Below are positions 16,133 to 24,888 of a stretch of DNA of 64,000 nt, one piece after another (positions within the stretch are counted from its first letter, which is position 1; every line of letters starts with the position of its first letter). Under the pieces are notes generated by a model. It was not told the DNA's origin and did not search any database. It saw nothing but the letters and a program-made list of their open reading frames with translations. Source of the stretch: NCEH01 sp043195095 (GTDB lineage Bacteria > Pseudomonadota > Alphaproteobacteria > Rhizobiales > Xanthobacteraceae); the NCBI RefSeq assembly GCF_043195095.1, contig NZ_JBAFWN010000003.1. One strand, 5' to 3'. The translations under genes and the position numbers were made by a program.

Positions 16133-17023
16133 TCAGGCCGCCTGCTGTTGGGGCGCGGAGGAAGAGGACGGCGCCGAGGAGATGACCTCGCTTTCGACTT
16201 CGTCGATGCTCGGCCGGTCGCCGGCGGAAATGGTCTTGCGTCCATGTTCCAGGGCGATCGGCGGCAGGGCGCCGTTCATGAAGGCGATCAACGTCTGCTT
16301 GGCGATGATGAAGGGCGCGCATTGCTTCTCGCGCGTGATCTTCACCTTGTTGGCCAGCGGGCCGAGGATCGCGTAGGACGAATAGATGCCGAAGAAGGTG
16401 CCGATCAGCGCCGAGCCGATGTAATGGCCGAGGATCTCCGGCGACTGGTCGATGGCGCCCATGGCCTTCACGATGCCGAGCACGGCGGCGCAGATGCCGA
16501 GCGCGGGCAGGCCCTCGGCCACGGTGCTCAGTGCGCCCGCGGGCTTGGTCTTGTGCTTCTTGATGGTGGAGATTTCCTGCTCCATCAGGCCCTCGATCTC
16601 GTGCGACTTGGCGTTGCCGATGATGATGAGGCGGGCATAGTCGCAGATGAACTGCGTCAGCTCCTTGTCCTTCAGGATGGTCGGGAAGTGCGCGAACAGC
16701 GTGGACTCGCCCGGATTGTCGATGTGGGCTTCCACTTCGTTGCGCGGCTTCTGGCGCATGTCGCGCATCAGCGTGTAGAGCAGGCCGAGCAGCGCGATGA
16801 AGTCCTTGCGCTTGGGGGCGACACCCATCGCGCCCTGCATCACGGCCTTTCCGGTGTCCTTGATGGTGGACATGGGGTTGGCGATGATGAAGGTGCCGAG
16901 GGCGATGCCCCCGATGATGACGTATTCGAAGGGCTGCCACACCACATCAATGTGGCCGCCCATGGCCATGAAGCCGCCGAACGTCGCGACGAGGCCTAGG
17001 ATGATGCCGATCAGGACGCCCAA
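16133..17023 (-). CDS. motA: Flagellar stator protein MotA
   Basis: 296 residues with four membrane helices: two near the N-terminus (GVLIGIILGLVATFGGFMAM and FEYVIIGGIALGTFIIANP) and two after residue 160 (LPALGICAAVLGIVKAMGAI, then the IGTFFGIYSSYAILGPLAN region). The cytoplasmic loop carries TLMRDMRQKPRNEVEAHI, with the Arg and Glu that interact with FliG. MotA with MotB forms the proton-driven stator; motB is not in the window. The start is TTG at 17023, well supported by AGGAGGAG seven bases upstream. It is the first gene of the long minus-strand operon. Confidence 0.97.
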   Translation of the reverse strand: MGVLIGIILGLVATFGGFMAMGGHIDVVWQPFEYVIIGGIALGTFIIANPMSTIKDTGKAVMQGAMGVAPKRKDFIALLGLLYTLMRDMRQKPRNEVEAHIDNPGESTLFAHFPTILKDKELTQFICDYARLIIIGNAKSHEIEGLMEQEISTIKKHKTKPAGALSTVAEGLPALGICAAVLGIVKAMGAIDQSPEILGHYIGSALIGTFFGIYSSYAILGPLANKVKITREKQCAPFIIAKQTLIAFMNGALPPIALEHGRKTISAGDRPSIDEVESEVISSAPSSSSAPQQQAA

Positions 17024-17274
17024 GGCGCTTCTCCTCCTGTGCTGTTGTGCCGTGGTACGGCGCGTGGATTGCGCGAGGCTGGAGTGGGCGGGGGCGTCCC
17101 GTTGAACCCGTAAGCACGAAAAAGAATGGGCGATCGGTGAAGGGGCGGTGCAGCGCGCACGCCGGCCAGCAAAGGCTCAAGCAAGCTTCACCCGCGAAGG
17201 TCCGGCTCACGCGAAGGTCCGGCGGTCTCCATCTGCCCGCGGCCGGCCGCCCGCAACCGCCCCGGAGGCAGCTT
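17024..17274. promoter_or_regulatory. Divergent promoter region between motA and flgF
   Basis: This 251-bp gap must hold the promoters of the minus-strand motA operon and the plus-strand flgF series. I cannot name a convincing -35/-10 or -24/-12 pair. It contains an exact 14-bp direct repeat (CGCGAAGGTCCGGC at 17193-17206 and 17210-17223, period 17 bp), about 50 bp before flgF, which could be an operator or a tandem duplication. Confidence 0.55.
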
Positions 17275-17997
17275 ATGTCGTCAAGCGCCTATGTCGCGCT
17301 TTCCGCCCAGATGGCGACGGAACGTCGTCTCGCGACCGTCGCGAACAATATCGCGAATGCGAACACGGCCGGTTTTCGCGCCGAGCACATCCGCTTCGAG
17401 ACGCTGGTATCGCAGGCGGGCGGTCGCTCGGTTGCGTTCACTTCGGCCGGCGAGACCTATACCTCGCTGCGGTCGGGCCCGGTGAATTACACCGGAAACC
17501 CGCTTGATGTGGCGATCCAGGGCGAGGGCTGGCTTGCCGTGAAGGGGCCGGACGGCACCGCCTATACCCGCGACGGGCGCATGCACCTGGATGACCAGGG
17601 TCAGCTTCGCTCGGTCAATAATTATCCGGTGCTGGACAATAGCGGCGGCCCCATCACGCTCAATCCGGCGGCGGGGCCGGTTGGCATCGGATCGGACGGC
17701 AGCATCACCCAGGGCGGCAATACCGTCGGCTCGATCGGCGTGTTCATGATTCCCGCCTCGGCCAGGCTGACGCGTGGCGAAAATTCCACGGTCATCCCGG
17801 ACGGTCCGACAGAACCCGTGCGCGATTTCACCCATAACAAGGTGGCCCAAGGCTATATCGAGGGATCGAACGTCGATCCCATCATGGAGATGACGCGGCT
17901 CATCATGGTGCAGCGTGCCTTTGAGCAAGCGGCGACGGCCATCCAGCAGAGCGAAAGCGGCACCGATTCGGCCATCCGCACCCTTGGCCCGACATGA
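17275..17997 (+). CDS. flgF: Flagellar proximal rod protein FlgF
   Basis: 240 residues. N-terminal TVANNIANANTAGFRAEHIR, central GNPLDVAIQGEGWLAVKGPD and the C-terminal heptad helix MEMTRLIMVQRAFEQAATAI identify the rod/hook family; the length and position before fliI fit FlgF. It forms part of the rod between FlgC and FlgG. ATG at 17275 follows GGAGG by seven bases. An open frame upstream to 17047 has no family sequence. It opens the plus-strand flagellar block. Confidence 0.95.
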   Translation: MSSSAYVALSAQMATERRLATVANNIANANTAGFRAEHIRFETLVSQAGGRSVAFTSAGETYTSLRSGPVNYTGNPLDVAIQGEGWLAVKGPDGTAYTRDGRMHLDDQGQLRSVNNYPVLDNSGGPITLNPAAGPVGIGSDGSITQGGNTVGSIGVFMIPASARLTRGENSTVIPDGPTEPVRDFTHNKVAQGYIEGSNVDPIMEMTRLIMVQRAFEQAATAIQQSESGTDSAIRTLGPT

Positions 17998-18037
17998 TCG
18001 CCTGCGCTTTGGTCCGTCCGTGCGCGGAGAGCTTGAT

Positions 18038-19360
18038 ATGAACGCCCTGCTGAAGCTGCGCGCCACATTGGAATCCGGCCTGGAGGACAGCCCGCCGGTG
18101 CGTGTCGGCGGCGTCGTGCGCGAGGTGGCGCCCACCCATTTCCGCGTCTGCGGCCTCTCGCATCTGGTGAAGCTCGGCGAGCGTGTCGGCATCGACGTGG
18201 ACGGGCGCATGCGCATCGGCGAAGTGGTGCGCGTGGACGATGCGGGCGCCGTGGTGAAGCCGTTCGACGAGCGTGCCAGCATCGGCGTCGGCGCCACCGC
18301 CTATCGGATCGGGCCGCTCACCCTTGCCCCGAACGCCAGTTGGAAAGGGCGGGTGGTGAACGCCCTCGGCGTGCCGCTCGACGCACGCGGGCCGCTGACC
18401 CGGGGCGCGACGCGCATGCCGCTCGATGCCGAGCCACCCGCCGCCATGAGCCGCAACCGAATCGAAAAGCCGCTGCGCACGGGGGTGCGGGTGATCGACA
18501 TCTTCACCCCCATCTGCGAGGGCCAGCGCATCGGTATCTTCGCCGGCTCAGGGGTTGGGAAATCGACCCTGCTCTCCATGTTTGCCGGCTGTCCCGGCTT
18601 CGATACGGTGGTGGTCGCCCTGGTGGGCGAGCGCGGCCGCGAGGTGCGCGAATTTCTCGAAGGCCCCTTGGCGCCCAATCGCGACAAGGCGGTGGTGGTG
18701 GTCTCCACCAGCGACGAGAGCCCCATGATGCGGCGCCTCGCGCCCCAGGCGGCGCTGGGCATTGCGGAATATTTTCGCGATCGCGGCGAGTCCGTTCTGC
18801 TGATCGTGGATTCCGTCACCCGCTACGCCCATGCGGCGCGCGACGTGGCCCTTGCCGCCGGCGAACCGGCGGTGGCGCGGGGCTATGCGCCGAGCGTGTT
18901 TTCCACCTTGCCGAAGCTGCTGGAGCGCGCCGGCCCCGGCCCGCAGGGCGCCGGAAGCATTTCCGGGGTGTTCTCGGTGCTGGTGGACGGCGATGACCAC
19001 AATGACCCAATCGCCGATGCCATTCGCGGAACGCTCGACGGACATATCGTGCTCGACCGCGCGATCGCCGATCAGGGCCGCTTTCCCGCCGTCAACGTGC
19101 TCGGGTCCATCTCGCGCCTCGCCGACCTGGTCTGGACGCGCCCGGAGCGGGACCTGGTGCAGAAGCTCAAGGGCATGATCGCGCGGTTCGAGGACACCCG
19201 CGACCTGAGGCTCATGGGTGGCTATCAGCCCGGCAGCGATCTCGACCTCGACCGGGCGGTGGAACTGGTGCCCCGCATCTACGATTGCCTGCGCCAGGAC
19301 CCCCATTCCCCGCCCAGCATCGACCCGTTCCGCGAGCTGGCCGAGGCGATCCAGGGCTGA
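18038..19360 (+). CDS. fliI: Flagellum-specific ATPase FliI
   Basis: 440 residues, typical of FliI. The Walker A motif is GSGVGKST, followed by VVALVGERGREVREFLEG; Walker B is SVLLIVDSVTRYAHA, and ARGYAPSVFSTLPKLLERAG completes the F1/type III ATPase signature. FliI unfolds and delivers export substrates to FlhA/FlhB, powered by ATP hydrolysis. ATG at 18038 follows GCGGAGAG. The gap after flgF is 40 bp. No FliH gene is adjacent, and the likely FliJ partner lies at 27746. Confidence 0.97.
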   Translation: MNALLKLRATLESGLEDSPPVRVGGVVREVAPTHFRVCGLSHLVKLGERVGIDVDGRMRIGEVVRVDDAGAVVKPFDERASIGVGATAYRIGPLTLAPNASWKGRVVNALGVPLDARGPLTRGATRMPLDAEPPAAMSRNRIEKPLRTGVRVIDIFTPICEGQRIGIFAGSGVGKSTLLSMFAGCPGFDTVVVALVGERGREVREFLEGPLAPNRDKAVVVVSTSDESPMMRRLAPQAALGIAEYFRDRGESVLLIVDSVTRYAHAARDVALAAGEPAVARGYAPSVFSTLPKLLERAGPGPQGAGSISGVFSVLVDGDDHNDPIADAIRGTLDGHIVLDRAIADQGRFPAVNVLGSISRLADLVWTRPERDLVQKLKGMIARFEDTRDLRLMGGYQPGSDLDLDRAVELVPRIYDCLRQDPHSPPSIDPFRELAEAIQG

Positions 19361-19466
19361 GGCCCGGCAGTTTCACACAAGCTAACTTTGATCAGATGGC
19401 CGGAAGGGTGGACCCAAAGCAAACCCTGGCCGTTCCGGCGTCGCGCCAAACCGAGGACAGAGATAC

Positions 19467-20726
19467 ATGAGCCTTTATGGAATGCTGCGCACGAGCGTGT
19501 CCGGAATGAATGCCCAGTCGAACCTGCTGAGCACCGTTTCGGACAATATCGCCAATTCCGGTACCGCCGGATACAAGAGTTCTTCCACGGAATTCTCGTC
19601 TCTTCTGCTCCAGACCGACAGTTCTTCCTACGAGTCGGGATCGGTGGTCACCGATGTGCGCCACGCGGTCAGCAAGCAGGGGAACCTGTCCTATTCCGGC
19701 TCCTCCACGGATCTTGCGGTGCAGGGCAACGGCTTCTTCATGGTGCAGGACCCTTCAGGCCAGACGCTGCTGACGCGCGCCGGCGGGTTCCAGGTGGATG
19801 CCGCGACCGGCAACCTCACCAACAGTGCCGGCCTGACGCTGATGGGCTACGACATCGCGGACGGCAAGAGCCCGAACGTGGTGCTGAACGGCGCCGGCGG
19901 CCTTGCGCCGATCAATCTGCAGAACACCAAGCTCGCCGCCAATCCGTCCACCGCCGGCTTGTTCGCGGCCAATCTGCCGTCCAACGCGGCGGTGGTCGCG
20001 GCGCCGACCGCGGGCGCCAATGCCGCCGCATCTTCGTTCAGCCAGAAGTCCTCTCTGGTGGCCTATGACAATGTGGGCAACCAGGTGACGCTCGACCTCT
20101 ATATGAGCAAGACCGCGGCAGCGCCCGCCACCTGGGAAGTCGCCGTGTTCAACCAGGCGGATGCTCCGGCGACCGGCAATTTCCCCTATTCCAGCGCCGC
20201 CTTGGCCACCCAGACGCTGACCTTCGACAGCTATGGCAATCTTGCGTCCGGCGGGTCGATCAGCCTCGGGGTGCCCGGCGGCCAGACCCTGGCCATCGAC
20301 ATGAGCGGCATGACCCAGCTTGCCGCCAATTACACGCCGCTGACGGCGAGCGTGAACGGCAATGCGCCAAGCTCGGTCTCCGGCGTCACCATCAATAAGG
20401 ACGGCACGGTCTACGCCACCGATTCCAACGGGCGCCAATCCGCCATCTTCAAGATTCCCCTGGCGACCGTGGAGAGCCCGGACCATCTCACGCCGGTGGC
20501 CGGCAACGCCTTCATCGCCAACCAGGAATCGGGGGCGGCGCAGGTCGGTTTCGCCGAGACCGCCGGGGTCGGCAGCGTGATTTCAGGCGCCACCGAGCAG
20601 TCCAACGTCGACATGGCCTCGGAGTTGACCAAGATGATCGTCGCACAGCGCGACTATACGGCCAACTCCAAGGTGTTCCAGACCGGCACGGAATTGCTCG
20701 ATGTGCTGATGAACCTGAAGCGGTGA
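19467..20726 (+). CDS. flgE: Flagellar hook protein FlgE
   Basis: 419 residues. The N-terminus MSLYGMLRTSVSGMNAQSNL and VSDNIANSGTAGYKSSSTEF, the GNGFFMVQDPSG segment and the C-terminal helix MASELTKMIVAQRDYTANSK match FlgE. Central residues (about 140-330) are Ala/Ser/Thr-rich and variable, as expected for the hook surface. FlgE polymerises as the curved hook joining rod and filament. ATG at 19467 has GAGG about ten bases upstream. It follows fliI after 106 bp and precedes flgK by 37 bp. Confidence 0.97.
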   Translation: MSLYGMLRTSVSGMNAQSNLLSTVSDNIANSGTAGYKSSSTEFSSLLLQTDSSSYESGSVVTDVRHAVSKQGNLSYSGSSTDLAVQGNGFFMVQDPSGQTLLTRAGGFQVDAATGNLTNSAGLTLMGYDIADGKSPNVVLNGAGGLAPINLQNTKLAANPSTAGLFAANLPSNAAVVAAPTAGANAAASSFSQKSSLVAYDNVGNQVTLDLYMSKTAAAPATWEVAVFNQADAPATGNFPYSSAALATQTLTFDSYGNLASGGSISLGVPGGQTLAIDMSGMTQLAANYTPLTASVNGNAPSSVSGVTINKDGTVYATDSNGRQSAIFKIPLATVESPDHLTPVAGNAFIANQESGAAQVGFAETAGVGSVISGATEQSNVDMASELTKMIVAQRDYTANSKVFQTGTELLDVLMNLKR

Positions 20727-20763
20727 GCGTATTTCTTTTTCCTCCTGACCCTGCGAGTGCGTT

Positions 20764-22221
20764 ATGAGCCTGACGACGGCTTTCAATACCGCGCAGTCTT
20801 CGCTGCTCACCACGGCGACGCAGATTTCCACGTCCGCCCGCAACGTGGCGGGCGCGGGAGATCCCGCGGCTTCGCGCAAGATCACCGTCACCACCACCAC
20901 GGCGGACGGGTCGGCGCGTGTCGTCAACATCGCGCGCGCGAGCGACAATCTGCTCTATGAGCGCACGCTCGGCGCCACTTCCGCCAGCGCAGGACAGCAG
21001 GCGATCCTGCTCGGGCTCGGACAGCTGAAGCTGACGGTGGGCGATACCACGGACACCACTTCGCCGGCGGCCAAGCTTGGCGTGCTCGACAATGCGCTGA
21101 ACACCTATGCCAACGCGCCGGACAATTCGACCCTCGCCACGGCGGTGGTGACGGCGGCTAAGGATGTTGCCGTCGGCCTTAATGCGGCAACCGCGACGGT
21201 GCAGGAATTGCGCGGCACCGCGGACAGCAAGATCGCCGACGCCGTGAGCCAGGTGAACGACCTGCTCAGCCAGTTCCAGGCGCAGAATACGGCAGTGGTG
21301 GTCGGCACCGAGAATGGCACCGACGTGACCGACGCGCTCGACAAGCGCGATGCGATCCTCTCCAAGATCGCGGAGAAGATGGGCGTCACGACGGTGACCC
21401 GCGCCTATAATGACATGGTGGTCTACACCGACAGCGGCGCCACTTTGTTCGAAACCACGGCCCGCGCCGTCTCGTTCAAGTCCACGCCGGTCTTCGATGC
21501 CGCGACCACCGGCAATTCGGTGTTCGTGGATGGGGTTTCGGTCAGCGGCCCGTCGGCGGCCATGCCGTTGCAGAGCGGCGAGATCGCCGGCTTCACGCGG
21601 GTGCGCGATTCCCTCACCGTCACCTATCAGAACCAGCTGGACGAGATCGCGCGCGGCCTTGTGACGACGTTCGCCGAGAGCGACCAGACCGGCGGCGGTG
21701 CGCCGACGCTGCCCGGCCTTTTCACCGCTGGCTCGGCGGGCGTACCCGGTGCGCTCACGCCCGGCCTTGCCGGCACCATCGCGGTCAATCCGGCGTTCGA
21801 ACCGACGCTCGGCGGCAGCCCCGCCCTGCTGCGGGACGGCGGCGCCAATGGCGCCGCCTATGTCGCCAACACCACGGCCTCCGCCGCATACGGCGCCCGT
21901 CTGCACGCGACCGTGACGACGCTCGAAGCGGCGCGGACCTTCGATCCCGCCGGGCAGCTCTCGTCCGGCACCGACCTTGCGACCTTTGCCGCCGCCTCGG
22001 TGAGCTGGCTGGAGGCGCAGCGACAGGGCGCGTCCGCCGCCTCCGACAGCGCGCGCGCCGTGCTGTCCCAGGCCTCCAATGCGCTCTCCACGGTCACCGG
22101 CATCAATCTCGACCAGGAATATGCCGCCCAGCTGGAGCTGGAACGCAGCTACCAGGCCTCCTCGAAGCTGATCGGCGTGATCGGGCAGCTTTATGATTCC
22201 CTCTTCGCGGCCATCAGGTGA
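20764..22221 (+). CDS. flgK: Hook-filament junction protein FlgK
   Basis: 485 residues. The N-terminus (STSARNVAGAGDPAASRKIT) and C-terminal coiled region (NLDQEYAAQLELERSYQASS, then LYDSLFAAIR) match FlgK. The middle contains SQVNDLLSQFQAQNTAV and DALDKRDAILSKIAEKMGV, typical of the family. FlgK and FlgL form the junction between hook and filament. The usual NIAN motif is replaced by NVAG, as in other alphaproteobacterial FlgK. It overlaps the possible GTG start of flgL by 4 nt. Confidence 0.96.
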   Translation: MSLTTAFNTAQSSLLTTATQISTSARNVAGAGDPAASRKITVTTTTADGSARVVNIARASDNLLYERTLGATSASAGQQAILLGLGQLKLTVGDTTDTTSPAAKLGVLDNALNTYANAPDNSTLATAVVTAAKDVAVGLNAATATVQELRGTADSKIADAVSQVNDLLSQFQAQNTAVVVGTENGTDVTDALDKRDAILSKIAEKMGVTTVTRAYNDMVVYTDSGATLFETTARAVSFKSTPVFDAATTGNSVFVDGVSVSGPSAAMPLQSGEIAGFTRVRDSLTVTYQNQLDEIARGLVTTFAESDQTGGGAPTLPGLFTAGSAGVPGALTPGLAGTIAVNPAFEPTLGGSPALLRDGGANGAAYVANTTASAAYGARLHATVTTLEAARTFDPAGQLSSGTDLATFAAASVSWLEAQRQGASAASDSARAVLSQASNALSTVTGINLDQEYAAQLELERSYQASSKLIGVIGQLYDSLFAAIR

Positions 22222-22226
22222 CTGAG

Positions 22227-23276
22227 ATGATGAGCTCCTACATCTCCACGCTCTCGTGGACGAACACCGCGCTGAACACGCTGCCGAAGCTGCAATCGGA
22301 CATCTCCAAGGTGAACACGGAGATCGCGACCGGCCGCCACGCGGACGTCGGGCTGACGCTGGGCATCACCACCGGCCGCAGCGTGGATCTGCACATCAAG
22401 GAAACCGCGGTCCAATCGCTGATCGACGGCAATGCCCTGACCACGAACCAGCTCAGCCTGACCCAGAACGCGCTGACCGACGTGGCCGACACCGCGAACA
22501 GCTTTCTCCAGAACCTGATGTCGGTGCCCGATACGTCCGGCGGCGCGGCTTCGTTGGAGGCGCACGGAAAAACCTCCATGAGCGCCCTCACCGCGACGCT
22601 GAACACCAGCGACGGCAAGCGCTTCATCTTCGCCGGCGTCAACAGTGCGGTGAAGCCGGTGGCCGATTACGGCAGCACGCCGAAAACGGCCCTTAACGCC
22701 GTATTCGCCGCCAAGTTCGGGCTTGATCCCACCGATCCGCAGAATGATCCGAAGATCGCGAACATCGCGCCCGCCGACATGTCGAGCTTCCTCGACACTG
22801 AGTTTGCGTCCCTGTTCGCCGATCCCGCTTGGGGCGCTTCCTGGTCGTCCGCCTCCAGCGAGAATCTCACCAGCCGGATCTCGCAGACCGAGCGGGCGAC
22901 GGTGTCCACCAATGCCAACACCCAGCCGATGCGCGATCTCGCCAAGGCCTATGCCATGGTGGGCGAACTCGGCATCGGCCGCATGTCGGCCAGCACGCTC
23001 CAGGTGGTGCTCGACAAGGCGCGCATCATCGTGGGCGCGGCGGTTTCCGGCGTCACGGACACCCAGGCAGCGCTCGGCGTCACCGAGCAGCGCGTCGCCA
23101 CCTCGAATGAGAGCATGATCCGCGTGGTGGGCGCGACGCAGGCCCAGATCTCCGCCCTGGAAGGGGTGGATCCGGCGGAAGCCAAGACACGCATGGATAC
23201 GCTGACGACGCAGCTCCAGATGTCCTACGCCACTACCGCCAAGCTCATGCAGCTGAGCATTCTCAATTACGTCTAA
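22227..23276 (+). CDS. flgL: Hook-filament junction protein FlgL
   Basis: 349 residues from the ATG at 22227, preceded by AGGTGA; the GTG at 22218 overlapping the flgK stop would add three residues. The flagellin-like N-terminus (KLQSDISKVNTEIATGRHAD) and C-terminal helices (LQMSYATTAKLMQLSILNYV) fit FlgL. It is the second junction protein on which the filament cap and flagellin assemble. No flagellin gene lies in the window, so filament genes are elsewhere. Confidence 0.94.
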   Translation: MMSSYISTLSWTNTALNTLPKLQSDISKVNTEIATGRHADVGLTLGITTGRSVDLHIKETAVQSLIDGNALTTNQLSLTQNALTDVADTANSFLQNLMSVPDTSGGAASLEAHGKTSMSALTATLNTSDGKRFIFAGVNSAVKPVADYGSTPKTALNAVFAAKFGLDPTDPQNDPKIANIAPADMSSFLDTEFASLFADPAWGASWSSASSENLTSRISQTERATVSTNANTQPMRDLAKAYAMVGELGIGRMSASTLQVVLDKARIIVGAAVSGVTDTQAALGVTEQRVATSNESMIRVVGATQAQISALEGVDPAEAKTRMDTLTTQLQMSYATTAKLMQLSILNYV

Positions 23277-23295
23277 GCAGCCGGAGGAGGGCGCG

Positions 23296-23643
23296 ATGTA
23301 TCGGTTTTCATATGACGAGATCTTCGAGGAATCGGGCGCCGTCACGCGCGAGCGCGAGCGCATGGCGCTCGACCATGCGATCGAGCTGCTGACGGTGGCC
23401 GAAAGCGCCGGCCCCAATTCGCGCGAGGCGACCGCGGCGCTGGAATATCTCCAGCGGCTGTGGGCGTTCCTGATCCGCGATTTGGCCAATCCCAACAACG
23501 AGCTCGCCGAAGCGCTGCGCGCGAACCTCATTTCCATCGGCCTGTGGATGCTGAAGGAAGCCGACCAGATCGTGCAGGATCGCTCGCAGAATTTCGCCGG
23601 GCTGATCGACATCAACCGGACCATCCGGGACGGGCTGAGATGA
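23296..23643 (+). CDS. flaF: Flagellar biosynthesis regulator FlaF
   Basis: 115 residues, all helical, without signal or membrane segments. Segments EATAALEYLQRLWAFLIRDL and ALRANLISIGLWMLKEADQI match alphaproteobacterial FlaF. In Caulobacter FlaF promotes flagellin synthesis and secretion, opposing FlbT. ATG at 23296 has GGAGGAGG upstream. It overlaps flbT by 4 nt (ATGA), the standard pairing. Confidence 0.95.
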   Translation: MYRFSYDEIFEESGAVTRERERMALDHAIELLTVAESAGPNSREATAALEYLQRLWAFLIRDLANPNNELAEALRANLISIGLWMLKEADQIVQDRSQNFAGLIDINRTIRDGLR

Positions 23644-24056
23644 GCAAGACGATGCAGATCAGCCTGCGGCCGGGAGAAAAGATCTACATCAATGGCGCCG
23701 TGCTGCGGGTGGACCGAAAGGTCACCGTGGAATTGCTGAACGACGTGACCTTCCTGCTGGAGAGCCACGTCATGCAGGTGGAAGACACCACGACGCCGCT
23801 GCGGCAGCTCTATTTCGTCGCCCAGGCCATCCTGGTGGATCCGGTCAATGCCGCCACCGCGCGCACGTTGTTCTTCCAGCAGCTGGCGTCCCTGTTCGGT
23901 TCGTTCTCGAACCCGACCGTGCTGCTGGCGCTCGACGGGATCGCCCAGCTGATGGAGGGCGGGCGCACCTTCGAGGCGCTTCGGGCCTTGCGGGCCCTGT
24001 TTCCCATCGAGGACGAGATCCTCGGGCGAGGCGCCTTGCCGCCGCGCGCCGCCTGA
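23640..24056 (+). CDS. flbT: Flagellin mRNA regulator FlbT
   Basis: 138 residues. The N-terminus ISLRPGEKIYINGAVLRVDR and TFLLESHVMQVEDTTTPLRQ match FlbT, which in Caulobacter binds the flagellin mRNA leader and represses or destabilises it until hook assembly is complete. ATG at 23640 overlaps the flaF stop (ATGA). Its presence implies the same post-transcriptional flagellin control here, although the flagellin genes lie outside the window. Confidence 0.96.
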   Translation: MSKTMQISLRPGEKIYINGAVLRVDRKVTVELLNDVTFLLESHVMQVEDTTTPLRQLYFVAQAILVDPVNAATARTLFFQQLASLFGSFSNPTVLLALDGIAQLMEGGRTFEALRALRALFPIEDEILGRGALPPRAA

Positions 24057-24057
24057 G

Positions 24058-24089
24058 GCGGGAGTCGGCCTCACGCGGGAGTCGGCCTC
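24058..24089. repeat. Exact tandem duplication before flgD
   Basis: A 15-bp unit (GCGGGAGTCGGCCTC) occurs at 24058-24072 and 24075-24089, period 17 bp. It lies in the 75-bp gap between flbT and flgD, 43 bp before flgD. Confidence 0.75.
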
Positions 24090-24131
24090 GCGCAACCTTC
24101 ATGGGGCATTGAAGGGGCAGGAGGATCCCAA

Positions 24132-24545
24132 ATGACAGCGATTTCCGGCCTTCAGGGCTCCGCGAGCACCAGCCAGACAGCCAGCACGTCTTCCACCTCC
24201 GCCGGCAAGCCGGCGAGCGTGGACTACAATGCCTTTCTCCAGCTCCTGGTTGCCCAGCTGAAGAATCAGGACCCGACCTCGCCGATGGATTCCACCGCCT
24301 ACATGTCGCAGCTGGCGTCCTTCTCGCAGGTGGAACAGAGCGTGGCGAGCAACACCAAGCTCGATTCCCTCCTTTCCGCCACCGCGCTCCAGACCGCCGA
24401 CCGGGCGCTCGGCCGCACGGTAACTTCGGCGGATGGCTCCGTAAGCGGCCAGGTGGCCTCGGTGCAGATCACCTCCGCAGGTCCGGTGGCGACGCTCTCC
24501 AACGGTGCGACCCTCGCCCTCGGCGCCGGCGTCACGCTGTCCTGA
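24132..24545 (+). CDS. flgD: Flagellar hook cap protein FlgD
   Basis: 137 residues, the short form usual in alphaproteobacteria. The conserved region is YNAFLQLLVAQLKNQDPTSP followed by MSQLASFSQVEQSVASNTKL, after a Ser/Thr-rich N-terminus. FlgD caps the growing hook and is replaced by FlgK. The C-terminal Tudor/Fn3-like domain of enterobacterial FlgD is reduced to a short segment with GRTVTSADGSVSGQV. ATG at 24132 has AGGAGG upstream. Confidence 0.95.
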   Translation: MTAISGLQGSASTSQTASTSSTSAGKPASVDYNAFLQLLVAQLKNQDPTSPMDSTAYMSQLASFSQVEQSVASNTKLDSLLSATALQTADRALGRTVTSADGSVSGQVASVQITSAGPVATLSNGATLALGAGVTLS

Positions 24546-24546
24546 C

Positions 24547-24813
24547 ATGAACCAGGCCGATGCGCTGGACGTGGTCCATGCCGCGATCTGGACCATCATC
24601 GTCGCCGCCGGCCCTGCGGTCGCGGCCGCGATGCTGGTCGGCATCGTCATCGCTTTGCTTCAGGCGCTGACGCAGATCCAGGAGGTCACGCTGACCTTCA
24701 TTCCCAAGATTATCGCGGTGCTCGTGGTGGCCGCGCTCACCGCGTCCTTCATGGGCTCGCAGATCCTCGCCTTCACGGAAGGCATCTACGGCCGGATCGC
24801 CACGGGATTTTAA
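24547..24813 (+). CDS. fliQ: Flagellar export gate protein FliQ
   Basis: 88 residues with two membrane helices (IIVAAGPAVAAAMLVGIVIA and IIAVLVVAALTASFMGSQIL). ALLQALTQIQEVTLTFIPKI between them is the family hallmark. FliQ forms the FliPQR channel with FliP and FliR. ATG at 24547 begins 1 nt after the flgD stop. It lies just before flhA and fliR. Confidence 0.96.
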   Translation: MNQADALDVVHAAIWTIIVAAGPAVAAAMLVGIVIALLQALTQIQEVTLTFIPKIIAVLVVAALTASFMGSQILAFTEGIYGRIATGF

Positions 24814-24888
24814 AAAACCTTCGCACGCCGCCCGGACTGCCCGGCAGCCGGACGCGCCAAGCTCGCCTCGGGGGAGGGGCGCCAGACG

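Noticed and set aside
15204..16940. Long minus-strand frame of 578 residues covering motA and fliM
   Set aside because: Only its second half (from 16130) is fliM; the part above is motA DNA read in the wrong frame.
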